64,000 nt of DNA from Rhizobium sp. P32RR-XVIII (GTDB lineage: Bacteria > Pseudomonadota > Alphaproteobacteria > Rhizobiales > Rhizobiaceae), in the NCBI RefSeq assembly GCF_012641395.1, contig NZ_JABAIH010000002.1:186001-250000 (forward strand), given 5' to 3'. Numbering within the stretch: position 1 is the first letter of the stretch; every line of letters starts with the position of its first letter. The notes beneath the pieces were generated by a model. It worked only from the letters and a program-made list of their open reading frames with translations, was not told the origin of the DNA and searched no databases. The position numbers and the translations under genes are program-made. This document shows, in pieces, positions 44,738-53,335 of this stretch.

Positions 44738-45769
44738 TCAGTTCGCCTTGGGATCGGCATAGACCTTGTCGATGAAGCCGCTCTTGTCCAATTCAGCGAC
44801 GAAACTGTCGTCGTAGAAATAGTCGGCGTCATGGCGCTTGAGTTCGCGATGATTGAAGAGTTGTTTCACGAGCTTGATGCCGTCGGCGGCGGGATAAGGC
44901 TTTTCCGGCGCGGCGACGACCTGGGCATACATCGCATCCTGCTGTTTGGGATCGTTGATGCCATACCATTTGGTGAGGACGGCTCTCACGACATTCTCGT
45001 CCGACTTCATCAGCGCATAGGCTTCGATGGTCGATTTGACGAAGCTCATTGCTTCATCATGATGATCGGCAAGCCACTTGCGTTCCACATTGATGCCGGA
45101 GCCGGCGAGCGGGATCTTGTAGTCGGTCAGGTTGACGAGATCCTTGGCGCCGTTCTTCTCGGCCATGGTGTAGTAGATCTCGCTGCCGATGAACGCATCC
45201 ACCTTACCCTCTTTCAGCGCCGAATAGGCCATCCCTTCTTCCATCAGCGAGATGTCGTCGTTTTGGCTCCATCCTTTCTGGCGCAGAAATTCCAAGGCCA
45301 TCAGATGGCTGACGGAGCCAAAGCTCGAATAACCGAGACGCTTTCCTTTCAGATCGTCGACGGAATTGAGCGCTTTGGAGCTGATGATATGAAACCGGGC
45401 CTGGCTGTCGGTCGTGGCGATGATGACGCGATCGGTCGAACGCGCATCCGTGGTCATGGAGACGATCAGCGGACTGCCGCCGCCGACCGAGATCGGCGCC
45501 TTCTCGTCCTGCTCGTCGGTGCCGACGAATTCTGCCGGAACATTGATGCCGCTGCGGCTGATGCGCGAGGCTGCCCCCTTGGTAATGAATTGATGAATGG
45601 TCAGGCCGTTCTTCTGGTAGATGCCGTTATCGGCGGCGACCAGGAAGGCCACCTTGTTCAGCGAGACATCCCCAAGGGCGACATCAATTGCGCTGTCCGC
45701 AGACGCCGCCATGTTTGCACCGAAAAGCAACGGCAGTGCCACTGCCAGTCGCGCTACGAGTATTCTCAT
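44738..45769 (-). CDS. NMT1/THI5-type ABC substrate-binding protein (paralog A)
   Basis: A 343-residue exported binding protein with a signal peptide (RILVARLAVALPLLFGANMAASA). The mature part opens DSAIDVALGDVSLNKVAFLV, has KGKRLGYSSFGSVSHL near residue 140 and GSGINVERKWLADHHDEAMSF near 215. It aligns along its full length with paralog B downstream, so the two come from a tandem duplication. The ATG at 45,769 is chosen because GGGAGGAAATTC precedes it and a signal peptide starts there. It is the first gene of a three-gene unit of exported proteins. Confidence 0.85.
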   Translation of the reverse strand: MRILVARLAVALPLLFGANMAASADSAIDVALGDVSLNKVAFLVAADNGIYQKNGLTIHQFITKGAASRISRSGINVPAEFVGTDEQDEKAPISVGGGSPLIVSMTTDARSTDRVIIATTDSQARFHIISSKALNSVDDLKGKRLGYSSFGSVSHLMALEFLRQKGWSQNDDISLMEEGMAYSALKEGKVDAFIGSEIYYTMAEKNGAKDLVNLTDYKIPLAGSGINVERKWLADHHDEAMSFVKSTIEAYALMKSDENVVRAVLTKWYGINDPKQQDAMYAQVVAAPEKPYPAADGIKLVKQLFNHRELKRHDADYFYDDSFVAELDKSGFIDKVYADPKAN

Positions 45770-46198
45770 GAATTTCCTCCCATATTTCGCCATCAAGGCC
45801 AAACGACAGCGCCCGGGCAAAATGCCAGGTTGCCTTTTATCTCGTATCTGGATACAGGTGCGGAGACTGGTCCGTCGGTAGGGCACACGATCTTCCGGCA
45901 ATATCCTCCACGCCGGAATAAATTCAGCGTTACACGGACTGCATTTCCCGACAAAGATAAATTGTATTGGTTAGCAAGCTAATTTTTAGCTTCCTACCTA
46001 AGTTGCGTTTCATGGCCGGTTTGGTGAAGCATTGGGGGCGCAGCGCGAAATTTCGACCGCCAGGCATCTCATTTATTGCTCAATGGCCTTTCTCGTCTGC
46101 GACCTCCAAAAGCCGAAGTCCAAAATGGACAATTATTCCCTTCTCCCTCCATCGATTGTTTGTACCCTTCACAGGATGCGTGGGAGGAGAACAGTGAA
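45770..46198. other. 429-bp divergent regulatory region
   Basis: No gene is supported. It separates the binding-protein unit from the SDR gene and includes the palindrome at 46,118. AT content rises around 45,955-46,000 (TAAATTGTATTGGTTAGCAAGCTAATTTTTAG), a plausible promoter area. Confidence 0.45.
46118..46130. promoter_or_regulatory. Palindromic operator candidate, copy 1
   Basis: GTCCA-AAA-TGGAC is a perfect 5-3-5 palindrome located 68 bp before the SDR start codon. Its core TCCAAAATGGA is identical to the palindrome upstream of the second sugar transporter at 58,868, read on the other strand. This suggests one regulator acts at both places. Confidence 0.55.
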
Positions 46199-46972
46199 AT
46201 GGCAGATACAAAGCTTTGCATTCTGACAGGCGCCGCTGGCGAGGTCGGTCGGGCGACCGCTAGGCGCTTCGCTGAGAGTGGCTGGTCGATGATCCTCTGT
46301 GACCGAACTGATGACGTAAAAGCACTGGCGGAAGGTCTCTCCACTGAGTTCGGACGTCAATGCTTCGGGATTCAGATGGACCTGACCAATGATGCCGAAG
46401 TTGATTCTGTCGCCAGAACAGCCGCCGGCCTAGGGATCCCGTTGCGCTTCCTTGGACTGATCGCCGCCATCAACCATCCGGCAATCAGCATAGAGCAGAT
46501 GGACATGTCCCTCTGGGATAAGGTGCATAACGTAAACCTCCGGGCAAACGTCAAGTTCATCAGTGCTTGCGTTCCACTGCTGCGGAAATCCGGAAATGCT
46601 TCCATCGCGACTGTTTCAAGCTTTTGGGGGCGGGAAGGGCATGCATACTTCAGCCCCTATTGCGCCTCGAAGGCGGCGCTGATCTCCCTGACGCAAAGCG
46701 TTGCAGCAGAGCTGGCGCCGGCTATCCGGGTCAACTGCGTAGCCCCTGGAAACATCAACACGCCAATGCATTTCAACGCCCTCGCCGTCGAGGCAGAGCA
46801 ACGCGGCATTTCCGCTGATGAAATGCGCTCCATCGAATGGAACAAGATTCCGATGCGCCGCCCGGCGGAAACTGCGGAAATTGCCTCGGCCATCTATTTC
46901 CTCTCGACAGAGGATTCCAGCTACTTTGTCGGCGCCACGCTCGACGTCAACGGCGGCTGCCGATTCACGTAA
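46199..46972 (+). CDS. SDR-family oxidoreductase
   Basis: A 257-residue short-chain dehydrogenase/reductase. The cofactor motif ILTGAAGEVGRATARRF is at residues 8-24 (TGxxxGxG), the catalytic serine is in VSSFWGREG and the YxxxK pair in YCASKAALISL, with the NCVAPGNINTPM segment after it. The sequence after the dinucleotide site (ILCDRTDD) favours NAD(H). GGGAGGAG precedes the ATG. Probably co-transcribed with the ABM monooxygenase 31 bp downstream, as part of the adjoining catabolic locus. Substrate probably a sugar or hydroxy acid, by context. Confidence 0.9.
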   Translation: MADTKLCILTGAAGEVGRATARRFAESGWSMILCDRTDDVKALAEGLSTEFGRQCFGIQMDLTNDAEVDSVARTAAGLGIPLRFLGLIAAINHPAISIEQMDMSLWDKVHNVNLRANVKFISACVPLLRKSGNASIATVSSFWGREGHAYFSPYCASKAALISLTQSVAAELAPAIRVNCVAPGNINTPMHFNALAVEAEQRGISADEMRSIEWNKIPMRRPAETAEIASAIYFLSTEDSSYFVGATLDVNGGCRFT

Positions 46973-47003
46973 TCGCACGGTCACTCGAGGAGGAAAGCCG
47001 CAA

Positions 47004-47309
47004 ATGTCGGATCAGGTAACGGTGATGGCACACCTGGTGGCTCGGCCCGAAAAGGTCGATGAAACCAGGGCATTTCTAATGTCGTTGATTGAGCGAACCC
47101 GTGCGGAGAACGGGTGTGTCGACTACGACTTACACCAAAGCGACGACAATCCAGCCGAGTTTTCGTTTTACGAGAACTGGATCAGCCGAGAGGCTTTGGA
47201 CAGGCATATGGAGACGCCCTACTTGAAGGAATTGGTCGAACGAAAGGACGAGTTCCTCGCGCTGGAACCGGATGTCCGGCTCATGACTATGATATCCAAG
47301 CGGAAATAG
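47004..47309 (+). CDS. Antibiotic-biosynthesis-monooxygenase-domain protein (YgiN-like)
   Basis: A 101-residue ABM-domain protein with a dimeric alpha/beta barrel: VMAHLVARPEKVDETRAFL, then TRAENGCVDYDLHQSDDNP and the FYENWISREALDRHMETPY helix. Small proteins of this type are cofactor-free monooxygenases acting on quinols or similar compounds, and some appear in sugar operons (for example with LsrG-type activity). It follows the SDR gene at 31 bp with GGAGGAAA upstream. Which reaction applies here cannot be told. Confidence 0.87.
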   Translation: MSDQVTVMAHLVARPEKVDETRAFLMSLIERTRAENGCVDYDLHQSDDNPAEFSFYENWISREALDRHMETPYLKELVERKDEFLALEPDVRLMTMISKRK

Positions 47310-47322
47310 CGATTTCATGCGC

Positions 47323-48417
47323 CTAAGCAGGCTGCGCCCTCTCATTCGAGGGCAAATTCGTCCCCCGCTTGCGCGCTGGCCCTGTTGTTCCCCGCACGAT
47401 CATGTGCGGGGTCAGGAGAATGCGTTTTACAGGCTGATGGAGATTGTCGATCAGGCTCATCAAGAGCTCCGCGCTTTCAGATCCGAGATCACGGCCGGCG
47501 GTATGCAAAGTGGTCAAGGGCGGCGAGAGCATGTTCATAAACGGAAGATCGTTGACGCCGGCGATCGAAATCTGTTCCGGGCAAGCGACACCGGCCGATC
47601 TGAGGGCCACGAGGCACCCAACTGCCAGAAGATCATTGAAAGCGAGGACCGCGCTGCTGGTCAGCCCGTTCGCCAGCATCTGTCCCATGATGCGCTCGCC
47701 CTCGGCAACATCATAGGCTTGTGCCTCGATCACGTCGAAGCGGCAGCCGGCAGCCTTTTCCAATCGCGTGCCCGCGTTGAAGCCAGCGAGCCTGTTCTGG
47801 GCCGTCGATGCGGCCAATGGCGGTGTCACATAAGTGATGTCCCGATGGCCGAGATCGAGCATATGTTCAACGAGCGCTTGGACTCCGACGACATCGTCCA
47901 TCGAGACGGAAGAGATGCGGCTGTCCCGGGGATCGCGCAGAACCGCGACCGTCGGTATCCCAAGCTTCAGGCACAGGTCCACTGACGGGTCGTTGAGTTC
48001 GAAGCTTGCCACGATGAGGCCGGCGACGAACTGGCTGCCCATGCGTTCGATAATCGAACGCAGCTTTGTCGGATTGTAGTCTGAGTTCGCGACGAAGGTC
48101 ACATAACCTTCCTCCGCGACGCGCTCTTCGATGGACGCGATGATCGGCGAGAACAGCGGGTCACTCAGATTGGGTACAATAAGACCAATCGTGCCGGTCT
48201 TCTGCGTACGCAGACTGGAAGCCAGCGTGTTGGGTTTGTAGCCGAGCTGCTCCGCGACCTTTTCGATTTTCCGGACGACCTTGCTTGAAATCCGATGGCT
48301 TGCCTTCGGGTTGAGCGCCCGAGAGGCAGTCGAAACGTGCACACCGGCACTGTTTGCGACGTCGACAATGGTTACGCGCGAACGCTTCTTCTGATCCTCG
48401 CGGAGAGTGTCACTCAT
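47323..48417 (-). CDS. LacI-family transcriptional regulator
   Basis: A 364-residue LacI/GalR repressor. The N-terminal helix-turn-helix and hinge helix read VTIVDVANSAGVHVSTASRA, then ISSKVVRKIEKVAEQLGYKPN, followed by the periplasmic-binding-like effector domain (GTIGLIVPNLSDPLFSPII near residue 70 and SAVLAFNDLLAVGCL near 270). It points away from the tandem reductase genes, and a perfect GCAAACGTTTGC operator lies in the shared intergenic region, so it probably represses the sugar-utilisation genes to its right. It converges with the ABM gene. The inducer is likely a sugar or its derivative. Confidence 0.93.
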   Translation of the reverse strand: MSDTLREDQKKRSRVTIVDVANSAGVHVSTASRALNPKASHRISSKVVRKIEKVAEQLGYKPNTLASSLRTQKTGTIGLIVPNLSDPLFSPIIASIEERVAEEGYVTFVANSDYNPTKLRSIIERMGSQFVAGLIVASFELNDPSVDLCLKLGIPTVAVLRDPRDSRISSVSMDDVVGVQALVEHMLDLGHRDITYVTPPLAASTAQNRLAGFNAGTRLEKAAGCRFDVIEAQAYDVAEGERIMGQMLANGLTSSAVLAFNDLLAVGCLVALRSAGVACPEQISIAGVNDLPFMNMLSPPLTTLHTAGRDLGSESAELLMSLIDNLHQPVKRILLTPHMIVRGTTGPARKRGTNLPSNERAQPA

Positions 48418-48718
48418 CTCGTTCCAGCCACGTTGCATTGATTCAGTACTACTTCAGGAAAATAAGCGATCAAACCTTTGCGCACAAGCGAGCGTGTCTG
48501 GAACCGCCGGAGCACTCAGAACGATTACCGCAAAAGCCATAGTCGGGAAACTTTAATCAGCTCTGACCGTGAAAGGCTCTCCGACGACTCATTTGCAGAA
48601 AAAAACAGCGTTTGCCTCATCGGTTTGTAAGTGGACTGACGTCACAAAACAGGGCGGAGGACATCGGCGCCGTCCCGCATCCTGGCCGCCGCGTCACTTC
48701 CAAACTATAAATAAAGAC

Positions 48719-48743
48719 AAACGGTTGCACAAAGAAACGGTTG
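48719..48743. promoter_or_regulatory. Paired AAACGGTTG half-sites
   Basis: AAACGGTTG occurs twice in direct order, at 48,719-48,727 and 48,735-48,743, spaced 16 bp. They resemble half-sites or relaxed versions of the LacI-type palindrome 70 bp further right. Confidence 0.35.
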
Positions 48744-48815
48744 GTAGAGGCATCGAGCGTCTCGCCCTTTCAAAGGTATCAAGAGAAAACGTCGCGGAAA
48801 CTTGAGAAACTTTGC

Positions 48816-48827
48816 GCAAACGTTTGC
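48816..48827. promoter_or_regulatory. LacI-family operator
   Basis: GCAAACGTTTGC is a perfect 12-bp palindrome with the central CG typical of LacI/GalR operators (AANCGNTT-like core). It lies 87 bp before the first reductase gene and is probably bound by the divergent LacI-family regulator. Confidence 0.6.
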
Positions 48828-48913
48828 ACTTGACTCTGGTCCTTATCCCTTTTATCGATGCGGTCGGAGGCGGCAACATCGGGTGCCGGCGGGACAATGG
48901 AGAGGAATCTGCA

Positions 48914-49948
48914 ATGGCCTGGGATATGACGCGTGATTTGAAGATCGCGTTCGTCGGGACGGGCGCTCAAGGCGCATCAATCGGGGTTGATTTCGCGTTG
49001 GCCGGGCTGGATGTGACGTTTATCGAGCAATGGCCGGAGCATGTCTGCGCCATGCGAGAGAATGGCATAACCGTCCATCTGCCTTCCAGGTCAATCAATG
49101 CAAACGTTCGCGCTCTACATCTATGCGACGTGGCGGAACTTCGTGAGCCTTTCGACGTCGTTTTTCTGGTCGTCAAGGCCTATGATACCCGTTGGACATG
49201 CCAGTTGGTCGAGTCCGTTCTGGCGCCTGACGGCTTCGTCGTCGGGGTCCAGAATGGGATGACGCTTGACGACATCGCTGCCGTGGTCGGCGATGAGCGC
49301 TGCGTGGGCGCCGTATTCGACATGGCCTCCAACATGTTCACGCCTGGAGTCACCAATCGTCAGAACGATCACGATACCTCCTGGTTTGCGCTTGGTGCCG
49401 TTGATGCAGGCAATCGGCAACGTGTCGAGCGGATTGCCGAATTGCTGCGACACAGCGGTCGTGTGGAAGTCTCCGACGACATTCGCTCCGCCAAGTGGAT
49501 GAAGCTGATCGTCAATGCCGCTCAACTCGTTCCATCAGCGATATTGAACCTTCCGTTTGCGGAGGCGGTGAGAGCGCCCGGCACGGAGGGCGTCATGCGA
49601 GCTGCCGGTTACGAGGCAATGCGGGCCGCGCAAATTGACGGGGCAAAGATTGTTCCGATCCTCGGGATGCCGCCGACGAAAACCAACGATCCGGAACGAT
49701 ATGTCGATGAGATCTTCGACGAGGTTCTCAAGACTTTCATGATGCCCGATACGCTGACGACCGTCCTGCAGGACTGGCGAAAAGGTCGGCGCGGCGAAGT
49801 TCTCGACATCAACGGCCACGTCGTGAAGACGCTGGAGAAGGCCGGTCGGTCTGCGCCCGTCAACAGCAGGATCGTCGAGGTCGCGCTGTCGATCGAGAGA
49901 GGCGAACTGCAGGCACAGCCATCCAATAGCTCCCTTCTCGTCGCGTGA
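48914..49948 (+). CDS. Ketopantoate-reductase-family dehydrogenase, paralog 1
   Basis: A 344-residue protein of the ApbA/PanE (2-dehydropantoate 2-reductase-like) family. The Rossmann domain starts with KIAFVGTGAQGASIGVDFAL; VVGVQNGMTLDDIA follows, and the helical C-terminal domain contains the conserved lysine of SAKWMKLIVNAAQLVP. It is longer than true PanE (about 300) and lies in a sugar-transport locus, so it probably oxidises or reduces a sugar acid or keto acid there. It is about two-thirds identical by eye to the next gene, a tandem duplicate. It is the first gene after the LacI operator. Confidence 0.83.
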   Translation: MAWDMTRDLKIAFVGTGAQGASIGVDFALAGLDVTFIEQWPEHVCAMRENGITVHLPSRSINANVRALHLCDVAELREPFDVVFLVVKAYDTRWTCQLVESVLAPDGFVVGVQNGMTLDDIAAVVGDERCVGAVFDMASNMFTPGVTNRQNDHDTSWFALGAVDAGNRQRVERIAELLRHSGRVEVSDDIRSAKWMKLIVNAAQLVPSAILNLPFAEAVRAPGTEGVMRAAGYEAMRAAQIDGAKIVPILGMPPTKTNDPERYVDEIFDEVLKTFMMPDTLTTVLQDWRKGRRGEVLDINGHVVKTLEKAGRSAPVNSRIVEVALSIERGELQAQPSNSSLLVA

Positions 49949-50072
49949 CCAAATGCGTGAAGGAGGCATCCGCATTGGTCCTGCAGGGGAGAATTTCGGG
50001 CGCGCCAGTCGAACGGCTGGAAATGTTTTAACCGCGCGAGCAGCGCATGCCATTTGCAAAGGAGAGAGCCAC

Positions 50073-51134
50073 ATGACTTGGGATAAAACGCGCGGCCCGA
50101 AGATCGCGTTCGTCGGAACCGGCGCGCAAGGGGCATCGATCGGTGCTGACTTTGCCCTGGCCGGTCTCGATGTCACCTTCATCGAGCAGTGGCCCGAGCA
50201 TGTCACGGCGATACGCGAGGACGGCATAACCGTAAACTTGCCGACACGGACCATCAATGCAAAGGTTCCGGCGCTTCATCTCTGCCAGGTTGCGGAAATC
50301 AAGGAGCCATTCGATGTCGTCTTTCTCGTGGTCAAGGCCTACGACACCAAGTGGGCGTGTCAGCTCATAGAGCCGTGCCTGGCTCCGGACGGCTTGGTTG
50401 TCGGCCTTCAGAACGGCATGACACATGAGGACATCGCCGCCATCGTCGGCCGGGAACGAACGATCGGTGCGGTTATCGAAATCGCCTCCAATATGTTCGT
50501 GCCGGGCATCACCAACAGGCAGAATGACCATGATACGTCATGGTTTGCGCTTGGCGCGCTCGATCCGAAGACGCAGGAGCGTGTGGAGGACGTTGCCGAA
50601 CTGCTGCGCAACTCCGGCACGGTCGAGGTCGTCGACGACATTCGCTCCGCCAAGTGGATGAAGCTCGTCGTCAACGCGGCTGAACTGATCCCCTCGGCAA
50701 TCGTCAATCTGGCATTGGCCGATGCCGCCCGCGCCCCGGGAATGCTCGAGGTGATGCGGGCCGCCGGGTACGAGGCGATGCAGGCAGCGCTCGCCGACGG
50801 GGCAAAGATCGTTCCGATTATCGGTATGCCACCGGTCACGACCAATCATCCCGAACGGTACGTCGATCAGATTTTCGAGGAAGTGCTGAAGACGTTCTCG
50901 CAGCCGGACACGCTGACCACGTCCCTGCAGGATTGGCGCAAAGGCCGGCGCGCGGAGGTGCAGGAGGTCAACGGCTGGGTCGTGGATATCCTGCGAACTC
51001 ACGGTCAGTCATCGCCGATCAACCAGCGCGTCGTGGAGGTGGCCTTCGACATCGAAGCCGGGAGACTCGAAGCGCAACCGCAAAACTCCAGGCTTCTGAT
51101 CGAAGCCCATGAGGCTATCGCCGACCGCCGATGA
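50073..51134 (+). CDS. Ketopantoate-reductase-family dehydrogenase, paralog 2
   Basis: A 353-residue PanE-like dehydrogenase with the same architecture as its neighbour: KIAFVGTGAQGASIGADFAL near residue 9, LVVGLQNGMTHEDIAAI, then SAKWMKLVVNAAELIPSAI. The C-terminal part (TTSLQDWRKGRRAEVQEVNG) is also shared. Two closely similar copies in one operon suggest heteromers, two isomeric substrates or dosage. The ATG at 50,073 has GGAGAGAG before it. It is followed at 52 bp by the binding protein of a sugar importer, so importer and reductases likely serve one pathway. Confidence 0.83.
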   Translation: MTWDKTRGPKIAFVGTGAQGASIGADFALAGLDVTFIEQWPEHVTAIREDGITVNLPTRTINAKVPALHLCQVAEIKEPFDVVFLVVKAYDTKWACQLIEPCLAPDGLVVGLQNGMTHEDIAAIVGRERTIGAVIEIASNMFVPGITNRQNDHDTSWFALGALDPKTQERVEDVAELLRNSGTVEVVDDIRSAKWMKLVVNAAELIPSAIVNLALADAARAPGMLEVMRAAGYEAMQAALADGAKIVPIIGMPPVTTNHPERYVDQIFEEVLKTFSQPDTLTTSLQDWRKGRRAEVQEVNGWVVDILRTHGQSSPINQRVVEVAFDIEAGRLEAQPQNSRLLIEAHEAIADRR

Positions 51135-51186
51135 AGCGCGGAGGTGCGGCGCATCTATGTGCATTTAACCTGAGGAGGAGAATGGC

Positions 51187-52293
51187 ATGAAATCGCATTT
51201 GAAATTCGGCCTGTTCGCCGGGTGGCTGCTGACAGCCGCCACCGCGTGCGCAAGCATCGTGCTTCCGGCCGGCCAAGCAACCGCCGGCGAAGCGAAGGGC
51301 GGACGTCTGATCGTCGGTATCGACGAGACGGCCTCGGAATATTGGTCGGAATATCTGCAGGGCGTGAAGGATATCGCGACGTCGCTCGGCAAGGAGCCCG
51401 CCGTTCTGACGAGCAATTATCAGGGCGATCAGTTGCTGGCACAGCTTGGCGCCACCTACTCAGCTGGGTGCAATCAATGCGCGCTTGCGACCGATCCGTC
51501 GTCGAATGCCTTCGTGAAGGCGGTTGTGAACCGATCGGCCAAGGCCAAGGTGCACGTCGTCACGATCTGGAACCGGCCCGAAGACATCCATCCCTGGGAC
51601 ACCAATTCGAAGTACTGGGTCGCCCATACGTCCTTCGACGGTGTGATGTCTGGCTACTATCAGGCCATGGCGCTCTGCAAGGCGCTGAACGGCAAGGGCA
51701 AGATTGCCGCGATCGAGGGTGTTCCGTCGACGCCGCCGGCCTTTCAGCGTATCGCCGGCTTGAAGAAAGCGCTCAAGGAATGCCCCGGACTGGAGCTCGT
51801 CGACACCCAGGTTGGCGATTGGCAGGAAACCAAGGCGCAAAACATAACCCGCACCTGGCTCGCGCGTTACGGCGACCAACTGCAGGGTATTTTTGCCTCC
51901 AACGATGCGATGGGCCGCGGAGCAGTCGCTGCGCTGAAGGAAAAAGGCCTGAACGGCAAGATCCTGGTCACCGGTTCGGACGGATCGAACATCGGCCTGG
52001 AAATGGTCAAGAGCGGCGACATGCTTGCGACAGTCTGGAATGACCCGGTCTTGCAAGGCGCGGTTTCCATGTCGCTGGCCTACGCCGCAGCAATCGGCGA
52101 CATCGATCCGGAGAAGCTGACGCATGCGCAGCGCGATTTCTATCTCAAGCAGGACGTCGTGACGAAGGACAACGTCGACAAGTATCTGGATCTCAAGAAG
52201 AACGCGCCGAATTACACGTACGACCAGATCAAGCAGGACTTCTGGAAGGATTCCGCAGGTCAGATTCCCGAAGGCGCAAACGAGAATAACTAA
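51187..52293 (+). CDS. Sugar ABC transporter substrate-binding protein (system 1)
   Basis: A 368-residue periplasmic binding protein of the Peripla_BP_4 (ribose/galactose type) family. A signal sequence covers residues about 1-35. The ligand lobes show LIVGIDETASEYWSEYLQGV, FQRIAGLKKALKECPGLELV and GIFASNDAMGRGAVAALKEKG. GAGGAGGAG lies just upstream; an ATG five bases earlier reads ATGGCATGA and stops at once, so 51,187 is the start. First gene of a binding protein-permease-ATPase-permease set. Cysteines in YSAGCNQCALATDP are unusual for the family. Confidence 0.92.
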   Translation: MKSHLKFGLFAGWLLTAATACASIVLPAGQATAGEAKGGRLIVGIDETASEYWSEYLQGVKDIATSLGKEPAVLTSNYQGDQLLAQLGATYSAGCNQCALATDPSSNAFVKAVVNRSAKAKVHVVTIWNRPEDIHPWDTNSKYWVAHTSFDGVMSGYYQAMALCKALNGKGKIAAIEGVPSTPPAFQRIAGLKKALKECPGLELVDTQVGDWQETKAQNITRTWLARYGDQLQGIFASNDAMGRGAVAALKEKGLNGKILVTGSDGSNIGLEMVKSGDMLATVWNDPVLQGAVSMSLAYAAAIGDIDPEKLTHAQRDFYLKQDVVTKDNVDKYLDLKKNAPNYTYDQIKQDFWKDSAGQIPEGANENN

Positions 52294-52309
52294 TCGGAAG
52301 GAGGGGTCG

Positions 52310-53335
52310 ATGGAGGCCGCTACCAGGATGCACTCCCAAACGGTCGCTCGCTCACTGACGGTCCTCGACACGGTCAGAAGCAAGTTGCCATGGACCCAGT
52401 TCGCTGGTCCCATCGCAGCACTGATCGTGCTGTCCGTGGGCTTTCAACTGGTCAGTGGAAGCTTCTTTACGATCGACAACCTCAAATCCGTCGTCGAGGC
52501 AGCGGCGGTCCCGGCAATACTCGCGGCTGCCATCAGTTTCGTGGTCATCATGGGCTCCATCGATCTGTCGCTGGAGGGCATCATGGCTGCGACGAGCATG
52601 ATCGTCGCTCTGTTGGTTGCGAACGGCGTCAACGGCAACGACTACGGCATGATGGGCTTGCTGGCCGCGCTTGCGGCCGGCTTGGCCTTCGGCTTCTTCA
52701 ACGCGGTGCTCAACGCAATTTTGCGGATGCCGTCGCTGATCGTCACCCTCGGCACATGGTTTGTCGGGTTGGGGATCGCGGCGGTGCTTTTCCCGGAACG
52801 CGTGCCGCAGATCAACGATCCGCTTGTCCTAAACCTGGCAAGACTTCGGATCTTCGACTTGAGCCTCGTCGTCTACATCGCGCTGGCAGTGATCGTCGTC
52901 AGTCAACTCGTCCTCAATTATACGAGGCTTGGGCGGATGATCTACGCAATCGGTGGTGACGAGAGTTTGCTGGTCGCCTCCGGCTTGCGCCTCCGGCACA
53001 TTAAGATCGCGGCTTTCGCAATCTGTGGCCTTCTGGCGGGGTTGTGCGGCGTGCTGCTGTCCGCACAACTGAGCACCGGCAATGCCAATATCGGCAATGG
53101 CCTGCTGTTTCCTGCGATTAGTGCCTCGGTGCTGGGTGGAACGGTTCTGACCGGCGGGCGGGGCGGAGCGGTGCAATCCGCGTTAGGCGCCTTGATCCTC
53201 GAAGTGCTCAACAACGGCCTGATCCAGATTGGCGCAGGTCCCTATACACGCCACATTATCAGCGGCGCGGTCATCATCGTCGCAGTTGCCGCCGGCGGAT
53301 GGCACCGCCGTAGCAAACTGAGGGTGGTAAAATGA
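52310..53335 (+). CDS. Sugar ABC transporter permease (RbsC-like, system 1)
   Basis: A 341-residue inner-membrane permease of the BPD_transp_2 family, with about nine hydrophobic segments. Conserved elements are VVIMGSIDLSLEGIMA near residue 80 (the IDLSVG-like motif), MPSLIVTLGTWFVGLG near 145, and ISASVLGGTVLTGGRGG near 265. GGAGGGG precedes the ATG. Its stop overlaps the ATPase start (ATGA). Two different permease genes in this set imply a heterodimeric channel. Confidence 0.92.
   Translation: MEAATRMHSQTVARSLTVLDTVRSKLPWTQFAGPIAALIVLSVGFQLVSGSFFTIDNLKSVVEAAAVPAILAAAISFVVIMGSIDLSLEGIMAATSMIVALLVANGVNGNDYGMMGLLAALAAGLAFGFFNAVLNAILRMPSLIVTLGTWFVGLGIAAVLFPERVPQINDPLVLNLARLRIFDLSLVVYIALAVIVVSQLVLNYTRLGRMIYAIGGDESLLVASGLRLRHIKIAAFAICGLLAGLCGVLLSAQLSTGNANIGNGLLFPAISASVLGGTVLTGGRGGAVQSALGALILEVLNNGLIQIGAGPYTRHIISGAVIIVAVAAGGWHRRSKLRVVK

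Larger units (their letters stand above)
48418..48913. other. 496-bp divergent control region of the catabolic locus
   Basis: Between the LacI gene and the first reductase gene. It holds the operator-like sequences at 48,719 and 48,816 and no supported gene. An AT-rich stretch around 48,700-48,720 (CAAACTATAAATAAAGACAAACGG) could be a promoter. Confidence 0.5.

Noticed and set aside
43565..45769. Complete ABC importer around the NMT1-type binding proteins
   Set aside because: No permease or ATPase frame exists on either strand between 41.5 and 46.2 kb; the transporters at 51-63 kb are of a different (sugar) class.
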